Below, piece by piece: positions 14,114 to 25,748 of a stretch of 64,000 nucleotides of DNA (within the stretch, counting starts at the first letter, position 1; each line of letters opens with the position of its first letter). The notes below the pieces were generated by a model. That model ran no database searches, was not told the DNA's origin, and saw only the letters and a program-made list of their open reading frames with translations. The position numbers and the translations under genes were made by a program. The stretch is from NCBI GenBank assembly GCA_030562195.1, contig JAUJPP010000006.1, positions 7,998,001-8,062,000 on the forward strand, written 5' to 3'. The DNA comes from Nipponacmea schrenckii. Its lineage: Eukaryota; Mollusca; Gastropoda; Lottiidae.

Positions 14114-15003
14114 CAAAGACCATATACGCCCACTTCAGCAAACAGAATATTCCATGTTTTTTCATTTAATCAAGGGCCATAACTCATAAACCGACATCTG
14201 GAATCACACCATTTTGAACTTTCCGAGATGTTAATAAGATGAATACACATACCAAGTTTCATTCAAATCGGATAAAAACTACAGCTTCTTTGCGTACACA
14301 AGTAAATTTTAACATTTTCTCATTAATTCAAGGGCAATAACTCATAAACAGACATCTGGCGATATATTTTAAGATGAATACACATACCAAGTTTCATTCA
14401 TATCGGATGAAAACTATAGCTTCTATTGCATACAAAAGTATATTTTAAAGTTGTTCATTTAATCAAGGACAATAACTCATAAACCGACATCTGGAATCGT
14501 GCCATTTTTTAACTTGTCCGAGATATTATCAAGTTGAATATACATACCAAGTTTCATTAAAATCGGATGAAAACTATAGCTTCTATTGTGTACACAAGTA
14601 AATATTAACGTTTTTTATTTAATCAAGGGCCATAACTCATAAACCGACATCTGGAATCGTGCCATTTTTGAACTTGTCCGAAATATTATCAAGATGAATA
14701 CACATACCAAGTTTCATTCAAATTGGATGAAAACTACAAGTTCTATTGCGTACACAAGCAAATTTTAACGTTTTTACATTTAATCAAGGGCCATAACTCA
14801 TAAACAGACATCTCGAATCGTGCCATTTTCGAACTTGTCCGAGATATTATCAAGATTAATACACATACTAAGTTTCATTCAAATCTGATAAAAACTCCGG
14901 CCTGTATCGCGTACACAAGTAATTGTTGACGGACGGACGGCCGGACGGACGGACGTGGGTGATGGCAATATACGTCCACATTTTTCACGTGGGCGTATAA
15001 AAA
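14114..15003 (+). mobile_element. HINE/pearl-like repeat element, copy A
   Basis: Subterminal inverted repeats ATACGCCCAC (14124-14133) and GTGGGCGTAT (14989-14998) bracket about five core units of about 160 bp. Each unit contains a variant of CATAACTCATAAACCGACAT and of CCAAGTTTCATTCAAATCGG. The array ends in a GGAC/CGGA microsatellite (about 14929-14955), then a short hairpin formed by ACGTCCACA and TGGGCGT. No protein is encoded. The architecture is that described for non-autonomous Helentron-associated elements and for the bivalve pearl family; which of these it belongs to is inference. Confidence 0.7.
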
Positions 15004-18000
15004 CTGTTTATCGAAACATAGTCAAGTTCAAAAACAAGCACTCAAGATGGAAAATGAATAATGCCAAAATATCCATAGTTTATAATAAGTAGGCCTACTG
15101 ATCAAAATATATTGATATATGTAATAAATTATATTCTAAAAAAGAAACGCTGTGGAATTTGTGTCGCTTATTATGTAATATGTAAATACTTTCAGTCCAG
15201 GACATGTTCTGGCAATGCGTGGCAATTACAACAAATCTGATATTTTATTTCCGAAGACATAAATAAAGGGGGATAACTATATTTCTAAAATATTGCAATG
15301 GACTGCACTGTGAGATACTTTGTTATTTCCTTGTAGATCATAATGATTGATCCGTATTTTCGAATGATGACTTAATTTAGTGCTGATTAAGTCTAATTGG
15401 TCAAAATATTTAAACGGTATTCTCAAAAGACTGATCAATGTTTTAAATTGTCTGACTCAATGCTTATATTAAATCAGTGATAAGCACTGTTTTTTTGTCT
15501 TTGTTGTGTGGGACCACTTTAGAGAAAGTTCTCATTTAGGTAAGAAATAAACAAAATTCCACTAAGAATTGCACATTTTAGAGTGTTAACGACTATTTCA
15601 AGAACAAAGAGATCAACCCATATTGATGGATTTTTTTGGTTTTTAATAGGGTTCATCGGGGTGATTTGGCATAGTAGCAAAGGAAACATTCTACATATTC
15701 AATTCATACAGTTCCTTTAGTATTCGATAAGAGTTCAAAATCTGTCATGAACCACATATCATGAGGGATTATAAAAATCAATTGTGAATGAAGCTACAGA
15801 CATAGGTGATAACAAAACACATTACATTTTATGTGGGCTTATAAAAAGGGTTTCTATTTCAGTTTTTAAGAAACATTCAATCAGTGATGGCCAAGAAACT
15901 TTTCTAAAGAATTTACAAAATAACGAATTTGTTATTCTTCGGGAGTTGTTAGCATACTTGCCTTTTCACATGTAGTAAGATTTTGTCCATGGAATATGAA
16001 GTTTGCGATTTTGAAGACGAATAATGCCGCCAAAATATCCACAGTTCATTTGAAGGCCTCCTGATCTTATCGAAAAGACCAGACTTTGATTTGAAAATAC
16101 CTGTGGTTATGTACCAACGTCAGAAGATGTAATTGGCTTATTAACATTGACAAAACAAGGCCATTTTTTTTTTTTGTGGAAGATACATCTTCTGGGTACA
16201 ATGTAGGAACTCTTGCTAATTTTTATAACTGTTCTCTTGGCAGTGGTTCTTAATAGCCTCTGTATTGAAGCAATGGACAACAGTCTCCAGAACTGTGTTG
16301 TGAGCCATGCTCTTAAATTGTGAAATTAATGCAATTTTGAGAGTTCATGTTCTTGCGTGACATTTTAACGAAAACTATCTAACTATTAATGAGCATGATT
16401 GGAGATATATTTTTAATGGAGCTCCTTGTTATATGACTTTTACAGGTCCATGTGATACTCAAGGCACGTGCAAGTGAATTTTGTGTATGCAAATATACTC
16501 ATTATTTCAATAGGATTTTTTCTGAGATTGGAAATTTCTTTATATTCGAAATTATGTTATTTCAATTATTGTTGAATGAAAACAACACATTTCATATCTT
16601 TTAATTCTGAAATATACACAGAAATAATTAATGTACATTCATTCACGCTACTTAATAGACTATTCTTCCTGCCTTTGTTTGAATGTTGTACACAATCATT
16701 CATCCCAATCATTCTATAACTTTCTTCTGGTTTCATATCCTAAAATAGAAAACAAAACAAGTGTTAATCATTAACAAAATATACCATCAATACTCTACTG
16801 CTTGAAATTGAGCACCACTGTATTCATAATTATCAATTTGGCATATTTTGTTGCTGAATCAATTGTATCCATTAATTAGACTAAAATAGGAATTATCTAG
16901 ACTCTAAAATCTAATAAATCTAAGTTGGTTCTCTATTTCAAGGTATCGCTTAAGTCGATTTTCAAGACAAAAAAATTCGGCCTAAAATTTCACTTTTTTG
17001 ACCCACATGCAGCTACCTGTGTGACATAGTCGATTTTCACTGTTTCAAAAATGCCAACTTTGAATCTTCGTCACGGCCAAACCATTTAAGATTGAAAGTT
17101 AAAATTACATAGCCTGAATAGTAAGCTATCCAATACTGCAAACCGCAATGTCATACCTGCCCTACTTTGAAAGTTCTAGGCGGTTCTGTAAAAACAGGAT
17201 TTTTTGCACTTTTTCGGAAAAAAAAGTTCTCGGAATCCACTTTTATGCGACCCTACATCCCGTATAATTCAAGAATGTAAGCAAAAACAGTATATATTAG
17301 CTATACAAAATAATTTGCATCCCTCGAGAAGAAAACAATTCCAATTGCTAGTTGCGCATGCGCCATTTTTCCGAGAATTTTCTTTAAAATTTAATTAGTC
17401 CGTCATTTATTATCCGATTTGTATGATTTTGGTATCTATCAAAACCTTGCTCCCTTATCTAAAGGATGTTTGAAACAGAATTTTGATTTTCGAACTTAAA
17501 TTTATTTTAAGCCCGTTTGAATTTTTTGACCTTCACCTTCAATGACCTTGAAATTTTCCATATAGAATGGCCTTGACCTCAGCTGTCTATAGATATGACA
17601 ATATTGAATGAAAAATATCAACTTCTGGGTTTTATAGCCAACCGAATTCTGACATTTTTGAAACTTTGAACGGCAATACCACATATCCTTATGAACACAT
17701 TGACTTGAGATTTTCTGTTTTATAATAGCCTCAAAACTCTTCAATAAATGATATATGCCAAATTTTTAATTTTCTCTCTATGTTAATTACAACCAAAGTT
17801 ACAAAATAATGTTTAAATTTGAATATATATAGAGAGTTTAAATTTCATGACAAATTGTCATCTTACTACCTACTTAAATTTTGGTTTGGAATTTATGTAA
17901 ATATCCTACCGAAATCTTAGACATGTACAAAAATCTAATAAGGAACAATTGGTAGAAACTTATAGTAGAAAAAATTGACTATATAGCGGAAAGTTTACGC

Positions 18001-18769
18001 TTACAATTGTAGGCTGAAAAGTACCGGAATTGAAAGCTAGCAGGTTAGAAGTTTCAAAATGTTCGAAATCCATGGGATAACGCATAGTTGCCACGCTCGG
18101 AGCTGTTCACAGTTCTAGTAAACAATTTGTTTTCTGTTATGTTCAAATTTCCATCAGAAATCATTTTTGACCAAGTAATTTATAGATCATGCAAATATTT
18201 TGTAAAACAAGATATATAGTTTATGTAACCAATCACCTTTTTTAAACAATAATCTATATCTATCACTTGATAGCTCCGTTTGAAGCGGTATTTCTGACCT
18301 AAGTAACTAGAAATGGGTAAAAATGGTTCAATTTGATCACAGAATCAATAATTGCAATCTATTGAAACCATCAAATGAAAATTTTATAAGTGAACAAGTA
18401 ATTTTGACAAATTAAAAAAAACATTGTGGTTCTAATATCGATCATCAATAAAATGACTCGAAAATATTTAGGGATTTGAAGTAGATGGAACCCAAAACGG
18501 GGTTTCAAAACAATTCAAATGATTAAAAAAAATGAAATATGTTTACCACAGAATCAATATTTCTGGTAATAAAAAAATTCAAATTCAAAAAAATTCCTGT
18601 AAGCCGTGCTTGTACAAGCAAATTATAGTACTCAATTTCTGAATTGAAATCAAGATTATCAAACCTTCAATCACTTCTTTTCTGGGTGATAAATGTACAA
18701 TAATATTAAGTTTCGTTAAAATCTGTCAAGAATAATACCTTCTAACAATGGAAAAACTCATTAAATTTT
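15004..18769. other. Non-coding; holds a relic repeat end near 15630-15850
   Basis: No gene is visible. At 15630-15850 there is a decayed copy of the HINE-like family: a core-type phrase TAGGGTTCATCGGGGTGA and a terminus-like TGTGGGCTTATAAAAA. The remainder is AT-rich sequence with shadow open frames only. Confidence 0.45.
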
Positions 18770-19770
18770 TTTTTTCTGTATTTTTGATTTTCAATAGGGT
18801 TCATACTTGGGTGATAAACAATTTCAGCAAGTTATTCAAAATCAGTGTAGAGTGTTCACGAGCAAAACATCGAACGGGTTTTTAAGAACAAGGCCAATTA
18901 TTCATTTTGAATATTTTTCGATATTTTTGATTTTCAATTTGGTTCAGCCTTGGATGATAATTCACTATTTCAGTCAGTTTCGCCAAAATTTGTAAAAAAT
19001 TGTGCCTTGCAGAGAGTTTACGAGCAAAAAATCAAACACGTTTTAAATAACAAGGGCAATAAATCATAATATTAAATATATTTTGATATTCTTAATTTTC
19101 AATAGGGCTCATCATTGGATGGTTACAAATACTCATGCCATGTTTATCAAAATCCATCAAGCATTTAGTTTTCTAGGGTGTTTTCAAATACAAAGGCCAT
19201 ATCTGACACTAAATATATTTTGAAATACCGGTATCTGATTTTCAATAAGGTCCATTCTTGCTTGGCTGATAACAAATACTTAAGTTTCATCAAAATCCCT
19301 CAAGAATTGTGCTTTTCTAAAGCAAGAAAACAAGGGCAATAATTCATCTTTAATTTGATAATTTTGATATTCTTAATTTTCAAAAGGGCCCATCCTTGGG
19401 TGATAACAAATACTCATGCCAAGATTCATCAATCTCCATTAATAATGTGCTTTCTAGAGTGGTTATGAGCTAAAACTGAGCGCGTTTTCAAGAACAAGGG
19501 CAATAACTCATTAAATATTTTTCGATTTCGCTGATTTTCAGTAGGATTTATCAGTTATAATATACCCTCACACCAAATTTCATCAAAATACGTCAAGAAT
19601 TACACTTTGTAGAGTGTTTACGAGCATTGAAAGAACAAGGACAATAACTCATACTAAATAATTTATGTTTCGATTTCGCTGATTTTCAATAGGGTTCATC
19701 CTTGGGTAACACAAATTACATTAAAATCTGTCAGAAATTGTGCCTTCTAGAGAGTTTACTTAAAATTAGG
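18770..19770 (+). repeat. Degenerate core-repeat array of the HINE-like family
   Basis: Roughly six diverged units of about 150-160 bp, each with variants of TTTTCAATAGGGTTCATCCT, a GGGTGATAACAAATACTC stretch and CAAGGGCAATAACTCA. This is the same core type as copy C at 39821-41847. The 5' hairpin terminus and the 3' GGAC microsatellite are both absent, so it is an old, truncated relic. Confidence 0.6.
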
Positions 19771-19950
19771 TTTTAGACAACTCCACTTGTCCTAAAGAAG
19801 TTGTATCACAGAACTCGGACCGCTAATTCATTTTCCATCTATTTAAATGTTAAATCACGAAATTCAACCTAACTTTTACCATAAATCTGGTTGAAAACTT
19901 TCCAATATGTTACTTGAAAGCCTGGTCAATAGTTGGTTTCTGTTAAAAAC

Positions 19951-21262
19951 TTTAATATAGCATGACCATGAGAATATTGAACTAGTCAAAATGAAAGTAA
20001 ACCACTACATTTTCTTACTACTCTCTCTTACCATTGATTCTGATGTCCTTTAATATAGCATGACCATGAGAATATTGAACTAGTCAAAATGAAAGTAAAC
20101 CACTACATTTTATCAACATCCGCTTGATTGACAATGTCAACAAAACGACTATTTTTCACTATTATCTCAGAATTTCTGACAGAAAATGCAATTTGGAAGG
20201 ATAAAGAGGATTTCTAAAATTAGTGGTTCCTATAAAGTTTTACGAGTAGCCCTGTTACGCTTCGGGGTGATTATGCTTTTTATCCTTCTAGTGGGTAGGA
20301 TCTTATATCGTAACCATAGGAAGATCCAGTTAAGAATGGGAAGAAGATTTGTAATAAACAGAATGTAACAACCAATATGCTCACTCTCTTACCATTGATT
20401 CTGATGTCCTTTAATATAGCATGACCATGAGAATATTGAACTAGTCAAAATGAAAGTAAACCACTACATTTTATCAACATCCGCTTGATTGACAATGTCA
20501 ACAAAACGACTATTTTTCACTATTATCTCAGAATTTCTGACAGAAAATGCAATTTCAGACATCAAATTCCAAAACTAGACCAAAGATTAGGCAGGAATGG
20601 TCATGCAAAAAGCCTAAAGATGGAAGGATAAAGAGGATTTCTAAAATTAGTGGTTCCTATAAAGTTTTACGAGTAGCCCTGTTACGCTTCGGAGTGATTA
20701 TGCTTTTTATCCTTCTAGTGGGTAGGATCTTATATCGTAACCATAGGAAGATCCAGTTAAGAATGGGAAGAAGATTTGTAATAAACAGAATGTAACAACC
20801 AATATGCTCACTCTCTTACCATTGATTCTGATGTCCTTTAATATAGCATGACCATGAGAATATTGAACTAGTCAAAATGAAAGTAAACCACTACATTTTA
20901 TCAACATCCGCTTGATTGACAATGTCAACAAAACGACTATTTTTCACTATTATCTCAGAATTTCTGACAGAAAATGCAATTTCAGACATCAAATTCCAAA
21001 ACTAGACCAAAGATTAGGCAGGAATGGTCATGCAAAAAGCCTAAAGATGGAAGGATAAAGAGGATTTCTAAAATTAGTGGTTCCTATAAAGTTTTACGAG
21101 TAGCCCTGTTACGCTTCGGAGTGATTATGCTTTTTATCCTTCTAGTGGGTAGGATCTTATATCGTAACCATAGGAAGATCCAGTTAAGAATGGGAAGAAG
21201 ATTTGTAATAAACAGAATGTAACAACCAATATGCTCACTCTCTTACCATTGATTCTGATGTC
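19951..21262 (+). repeat. 427-bp tandem repeat, about three units
   Basis: The phrase TTTAATATAGCATGACCATG starts at 19951, 20049, 20410 and 20837. The last two starts are exactly 427 bp apart and those units are virtually identical. The unit starting at 20049 is 361 bp because 66 bp are missing after AATGCAATTT. The copy at 19951 is a stub of about 100 bp. The near-identity shows a recent amplification. Each unit contains a small open frame, listed separately. Confidence 0.85.
20547..21222 (+). other. Repeated 82-codon open frame inside the 427-bp satellite
   Basis: Frames at 20547-20795 and 20974-21222 encode the same 82-residue peptide; a third version at 20186-20368 is shortened by the 66-bp deletion to 60 residues. 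The peptide is basic at both ends with a hydrophobic stretch (VALLRFGVIMLFILLVG), so it would be a single-pass membrane peptide if made. I do not recognise it. The copies are almost identical, so conservation of the frame says nothing about selection. It is probably a chance frame or a fragment of an unknown element. Confidence 0.25.
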
Positions 21263-21379
21263 CTGTTCTCTTATCAATGTCATGGTTTGATCCCAATTTC
21301 GTGCTGTGTATTTATTCCAAATTGTCGTATTGTCATTTCTTCGGGGTTTCCTATCAAATACTATTACTATTCCTTCCCT

Positions 21380-21650
21380 ATAATTTCTATCATATATAAT
21401 AACATTATCATTACTTCAGTTTTATTATATATTATGTCAATATAATTCCTTCAGTTTATTTTCTATCATACATTATAACAATATCATTCCCTCAGTTTTA
21501 TTTCTATCATATATTATAACATTATCACCACTTAAGTAATATATCTATCATATATTATAACATTATTACTTCAGTTTATTCTGATCATATATGAAAACAT
21601 CATTCCAAAAAATTCATTTCTATTATATATTATACACCCAGGTGTAAATT
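21380..21650. repeat. Degenerate AT-rich tandem repeat
   Basis: Imperfect units of about 45-55 bp contain variants of CTATCATATATTATAACATT followed by ATCATTNCTTCAGTTT. Individual units differ by substitutions and small indels. No coding content. Confidence 0.5.
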
Positions 21651-21926
21651 ATTAATACGTCATTGTTACAAGGCACTGACTTCGTTTAACAAAAATGGCC
21701 TATTGGCGTCTGACTTAAAACGTATCGGGTGTATAATAACATTATCATTTGAACAGTTCTATTCACATTATATATTATATCATTATCATTCGAACAGTTC
21801 TAATAGTTTATTAAGACCAAATGCCTTTCGGCATATAGGTACACAAAATTACATTATAAATGACAACGGTGTGACAAGACAGGTAAAGAGAATAGGTTAT
21901 AATAGAGTATAAGGAAATTCTGACGA

Positions 21927-22873
21927 TCAATGCTGTAGACTTAACACAGATTCTCTCAGTTTTAAGGCATGTTTGAGAAAATAGCTCAAATTATTAAGAG
22001 TTTTCATATTCATAACTGAGAAAAGTTGGGTTAATTTGAACATTGAGGGTTTACAATAGTAATAAAGCTTTATATATTTAGTACGTATAGTTTTGTAAAA
22101 TGGACACTTAAGGATGAAGTGAAATTCATCTTCAATATCGTTTGATTCACATAACAGACATATCCTTTCATCAAAAGGTATTTTACAATATCGTCCGGTT
22201 TCTACATTCAGAGGATGGGATGACGTTCTAAATTTATACAGTAAACGCTTGTTTTGATTTGATATTGGTTTACGTAGATAATATTGGACACCAAAGGTAC
22301 TGACAATATTCTTATATAACTTACATTTCGCACTTGAATCAATACTTGATAATAAATTTTGTACATAATTATCAGTTAGTCTTTGTCTAATTAAACTTAA
22401 TAGATATTTATTATTATATTGATGGTGATCATTCCAAATGTAACCTAAGCCTAAATTATTTAATTCATTATAAATTGAGGTTAACCAGTTATGATTATCC
22501 GGTTTTACCTTTAGATCGTGGAGTTCTTTTAAGGTTTCCAAACAAGCAGCTAAGATACAATTATCAGTAGTGAGTATCTGAAGCCAATATTTAAATATCA
22601 GTAACTTGCGTCTAGTAAGGAAGTCAAGCCTTCCAAGTTCATAGTAAATCATACAGTTTGATGAACATTTGTTAGCGCCTAAAACGTACTTAAGAAATCT
22701 TAAATGGACCTTTTCTATTTCTTGGGCATTGTGAAAACCCCAAACCTCAGATGCATAACACAGTACTGGGCTTACATATGTATCAAAAAGGGACAGCTTA
22801 CATTCTACGTTAAGACTGGAATAATTACTATTCTTACAAAGAGAAAAACATGCTTTTCTGCCCTGACAGTTCT
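21927..22873 (-). pseudogene. 5'-truncated LINE reverse transcriptase, C-terminal part
   Basis: One open frame on the minus strand runs about 315 codons to the stop at 21927. It starts directly after an in-frame TAG near 22874 and lacks the catalytic reverse-transcriptase motifs. It begins with SLFDTYVSPVLCYASEVWGF, the characteristic segment just after the polymerase domain of mollusc LINE proteins. It ends with a zinc-knuckle-like region, CLLCESN, then EFHFILKCPF, giving a C-x2-C...H...C pattern. Loss of the 5' part is typical of dead-on-arrival LINE insertions. The remaining frame is intact, so the insertion is fairly young. The clade cannot be fixed from this part. Confidence 0.8.
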
Positions 22874-22876
22874 ATT

Positions 22877-24394
22877 CTTATTATAAACTTTATCGTAATG
22901 TATATATCATCATTATAAAAATCACAAATTTCTAATTTATCTTTTATCAGTTTTATTACAATGATCATGGCTTTTCAAATTTCTTCAATTACCACATGAG
23001 CCTTAATTTGTATACATGTATATTAACAATCATAGAAATTTTCTTAAGTAATCTCAATTTTGACCTACCTACAACTGAATTTCTTTTGGTCCTTTATGAT
23101 GTATAGTTGTTAAATTATTGCCTATTCTTATTCAAACATTCAGATGGACATATCAACATGCTATCAATATCAAATTCCATTTACCTTATTAATACATGGT
23201 GTTTAATTCAGCAACTCTTAGCCTGAATCTTTGAATATAATTACATGCAAGGATATCATTCATATTAAAAACCATACACTGAAAAACAAAGAAAATGTTA
23301 TAAATAGAAGGCTTGAACACCATGTCCTGATTTCAAATAGATTTTTTCTATATAACAATCGAGAGGAAGATTTCCTATTCATGAAATACATGACAAAATA
23401 TAAAACTAAAAATTTAATGAAATAAATGAAGGCTAACCTTAAAAAAAAAAAGCTTGAAGTAAAAAAAAAATAGTTTAAGTCTGAATCCAAGAAAATTGTC
23501 TGTTATGTTGTTGACAAGAAGAAGTGAACCCTGGGATGTCTGCAGTCTACAATCCAGGTGAAGACAAATCTCTACCCTATACTGATTTCAGCTCACCCCA
23601 AGCTATGAATTAAACCCTTAGTGTTTAAATTTCTAGAAAATCTCTATCCCCCAATAAAATTCATCCTTTTAACTCCTGAACATATTTCATTCTTAAATCA
23701 AACATTTTAACTCAAACCAGTAGTTGTAGATTGGGTAAAACAATACCTTTTAACTAAACTGTCTTCACATTTTAAGGTGATATCACGGATGACTCTGAAC
23801 CCCTCTGTTGTGCTCACCACTCAATTTTGAAGCAAGTTTTTACGAAGTCATGGGCAATAACTCGAAATTTGTTTATCGAAAAATCGTTTATTTTAAACTT
23901 GACCAAGATCTCATCAATATACATGATCACACCACATTTCATTTGAATTGGATTGAAACTGTAGTCTTTATTGAGTTCAGAACAAATTTTGACGCCTGTT
24001 TACTAAATTTAAAATCTCATCAATATAAATAATCACACCATATTTCATTCACTTCCGATGAAGTTGAGAATTTGATAGAGATATTGCATCGATTTCTACC
24101 TGGGACTGAAGTTCTTAAGAGTCATCAAATAGATAGGGAAATCGTAGCCATCTCCAAAATTTTGTCAATGGAAGCTGAAATCAGGCTCTATCGACTGTAT
24201 ATCAAATATATTATTACAATGAAACAATTCCTAACTTTAATCTGTTTTACCCATGAATATTAAATTATTTTCAAAATGGTATCACTAATCAACCCTTAAA
24301 CTACCCCATGGATTGATTACTATCTTGGGCCATTTTAACTAGGTTTTTAACTTTAAAATTAGTCAGTTTTTAATCAATGATAAGCTAATAAGTC
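22877..24394. other. Non-coding, with a core-repeat relic at 23848-24060
   Basis: No gene seen. At 23848-24060 there is a single diverged HINE-type core unit, recognisable from GGGCAATAACTCGAAA, AACTTGACCAAGATCTCATC and AAATTTTGACGCCTGTTTAC. The rest is AT-rich with short homopolymer runs near 23440-23475. Confidence 0.45.
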
Positions 24395-25748
24395 CTCTAA
24401 TCAGGGTGGGTTTCAAAAGCCTACCGCCAACCGCTGCCAACCGGCCTACCGGAAGGAAAAAAATGCGCCAAAATAGATATTGTTAAATTTAAGGATCGTA
24501 GATTTTCATACAATAAAACGAAACTATTCAATTTGACGAAACTTTTGTTGACGTCAAAATTATGGAATCAAAATTATTTTAAAATTGAAACGAAAAAATA
24601 ACAATAATCTAATTTGTATTCAAATGGGACACACAATTAACCGTAAAAGTACCCTTAAATTTTTTTTAAATGATCACGACAGGAAGCTCGTTTGTTTCAG
24701 AGTTACTTTCCTTAATTTATTTATTTAACGTCGTCGGCATCATGGATTATCAACAAGGCCAAGGGATCTTCCACATTTTAGAATTTTTTCAAAGTTAATC
24801 CTTGACGTAGACTATAATAGTTCTGCGAATGCTCCTCCTGTTAATCCAACCAAATCAGCAGTATTTTTAGTTGATAAAACGCTTCGCAAAGACTGGGGGC
24901 ACACTTCCAGCACTTGGAAAAATCAGGTTTCCAGATACAGAACATTTAGGCCTAAAGAAAAAGATGGAACTGATGCCGATGGGATAAGATCGCATCGTGA
25001 TGATGACTGGTTGATTGAAAAAGTTGCGGCTAAAGATTCGACCAAACATTGTGAAGATATTGGTGATTGTCATGTCATGAGGCAAACTTATTACAAACAT
25101 GGTAATCCTAAGTATTCTGATGTTAGAAAGATTGAAAAATTTATTTTGAGTTTACGTATCATCATCATGATGCGATCTTATCCCATCGGCTTTCAGTTCC
25201 ATCTTTTTCTTTAGGCCTAAATGTTCTGTATCTGGAAACCTGATTTTTCCAAGTGCTGGAAGTGTGCCCCCAGTCTTTGCGAAGCGTTTTATCAACTAAA
25301 AATACTGCCTTATCAACAAGGCCAAGGGATCTTCCACATTTTAGAATTTTTTCAAAGTTAATCCTTGACGTAGACTATAATAATTCTGCGAATGCTCCTC
25401 CTGTTAATCCAACCAAATCAGCAGTATTTTTACGGTTAATTGTGTGTCCCATTTGAATACAAATTAGATTATTGCTTTTTTGGCATGGATTGTATCAGTT
25501 AATGTGAAGAAAAACATCGCTGAACACAAAAAGAAAATATTTATTTTTTTCGTTTCATTTTTAAAATAATTTTGATTCCATAATTTTGACGTCGACAAAA
25601 GTTTCGTCAAATTGAATAGTTTCGTTTTATTGTATGAAAATCTACGATCCTTAAATTTAACAATATCTATTTTGGCGCATTTTTTTCCTTCCGGTAGGCC
25701 GGTTGGCAGCGGTTGGCGGTAGGCTTTTGAAACCCACCCCTCTAAGCA
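24395..25748. mobile_element. Long-TIR foldback transposon, probably MULE-type
   Basis: The element is 24404-25739 (1336 bp). The arms 24404-24656 and about 25432-25739 are inverted copies: the left starts GGGTGGGTTTCAAAAGCC and the right ends with its reverse complement, and the match continues inward with a few indels. It is flanked by CTCTAATCA (24395-24403) and CTCTAAGCA (25740-25748), a likely 9-bp target duplication with one mismatch. Inside, a ~120-bp segment (24747-24868) is repeated directly at 25312-25432, and 24869-25003 is repeated inverted at about 25157-25302. Nine-bp duplications and long arms suit Mutator-like elements; no transposase domain is recognisable, so the superfamily is inference. 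Confidence 0.75.
24729..25214 (+). pseudogene. Unidentified 161-codon open frame inside the TIR element
   Basis: An open frame follows the TAA at 24726-24728 and runs to the stop at 25214. It includes VDYNSSANAPPVNPTKSAVF, DKTLRKDWGHTSSTWKNQVS, then DWLIEKVAAKDSTKHC and YYKHGNPKYSDVRKIEKF. The residue composition looks like real protein, but no family is recognised. Part of the frame is duplicated and inverted further along the element (25157-25432). It could be the remains of the element's own protein or a captured host exon. It lacks a start codon at its open end and a second half, so it is not functional as it stands. Confidence 0.45.
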
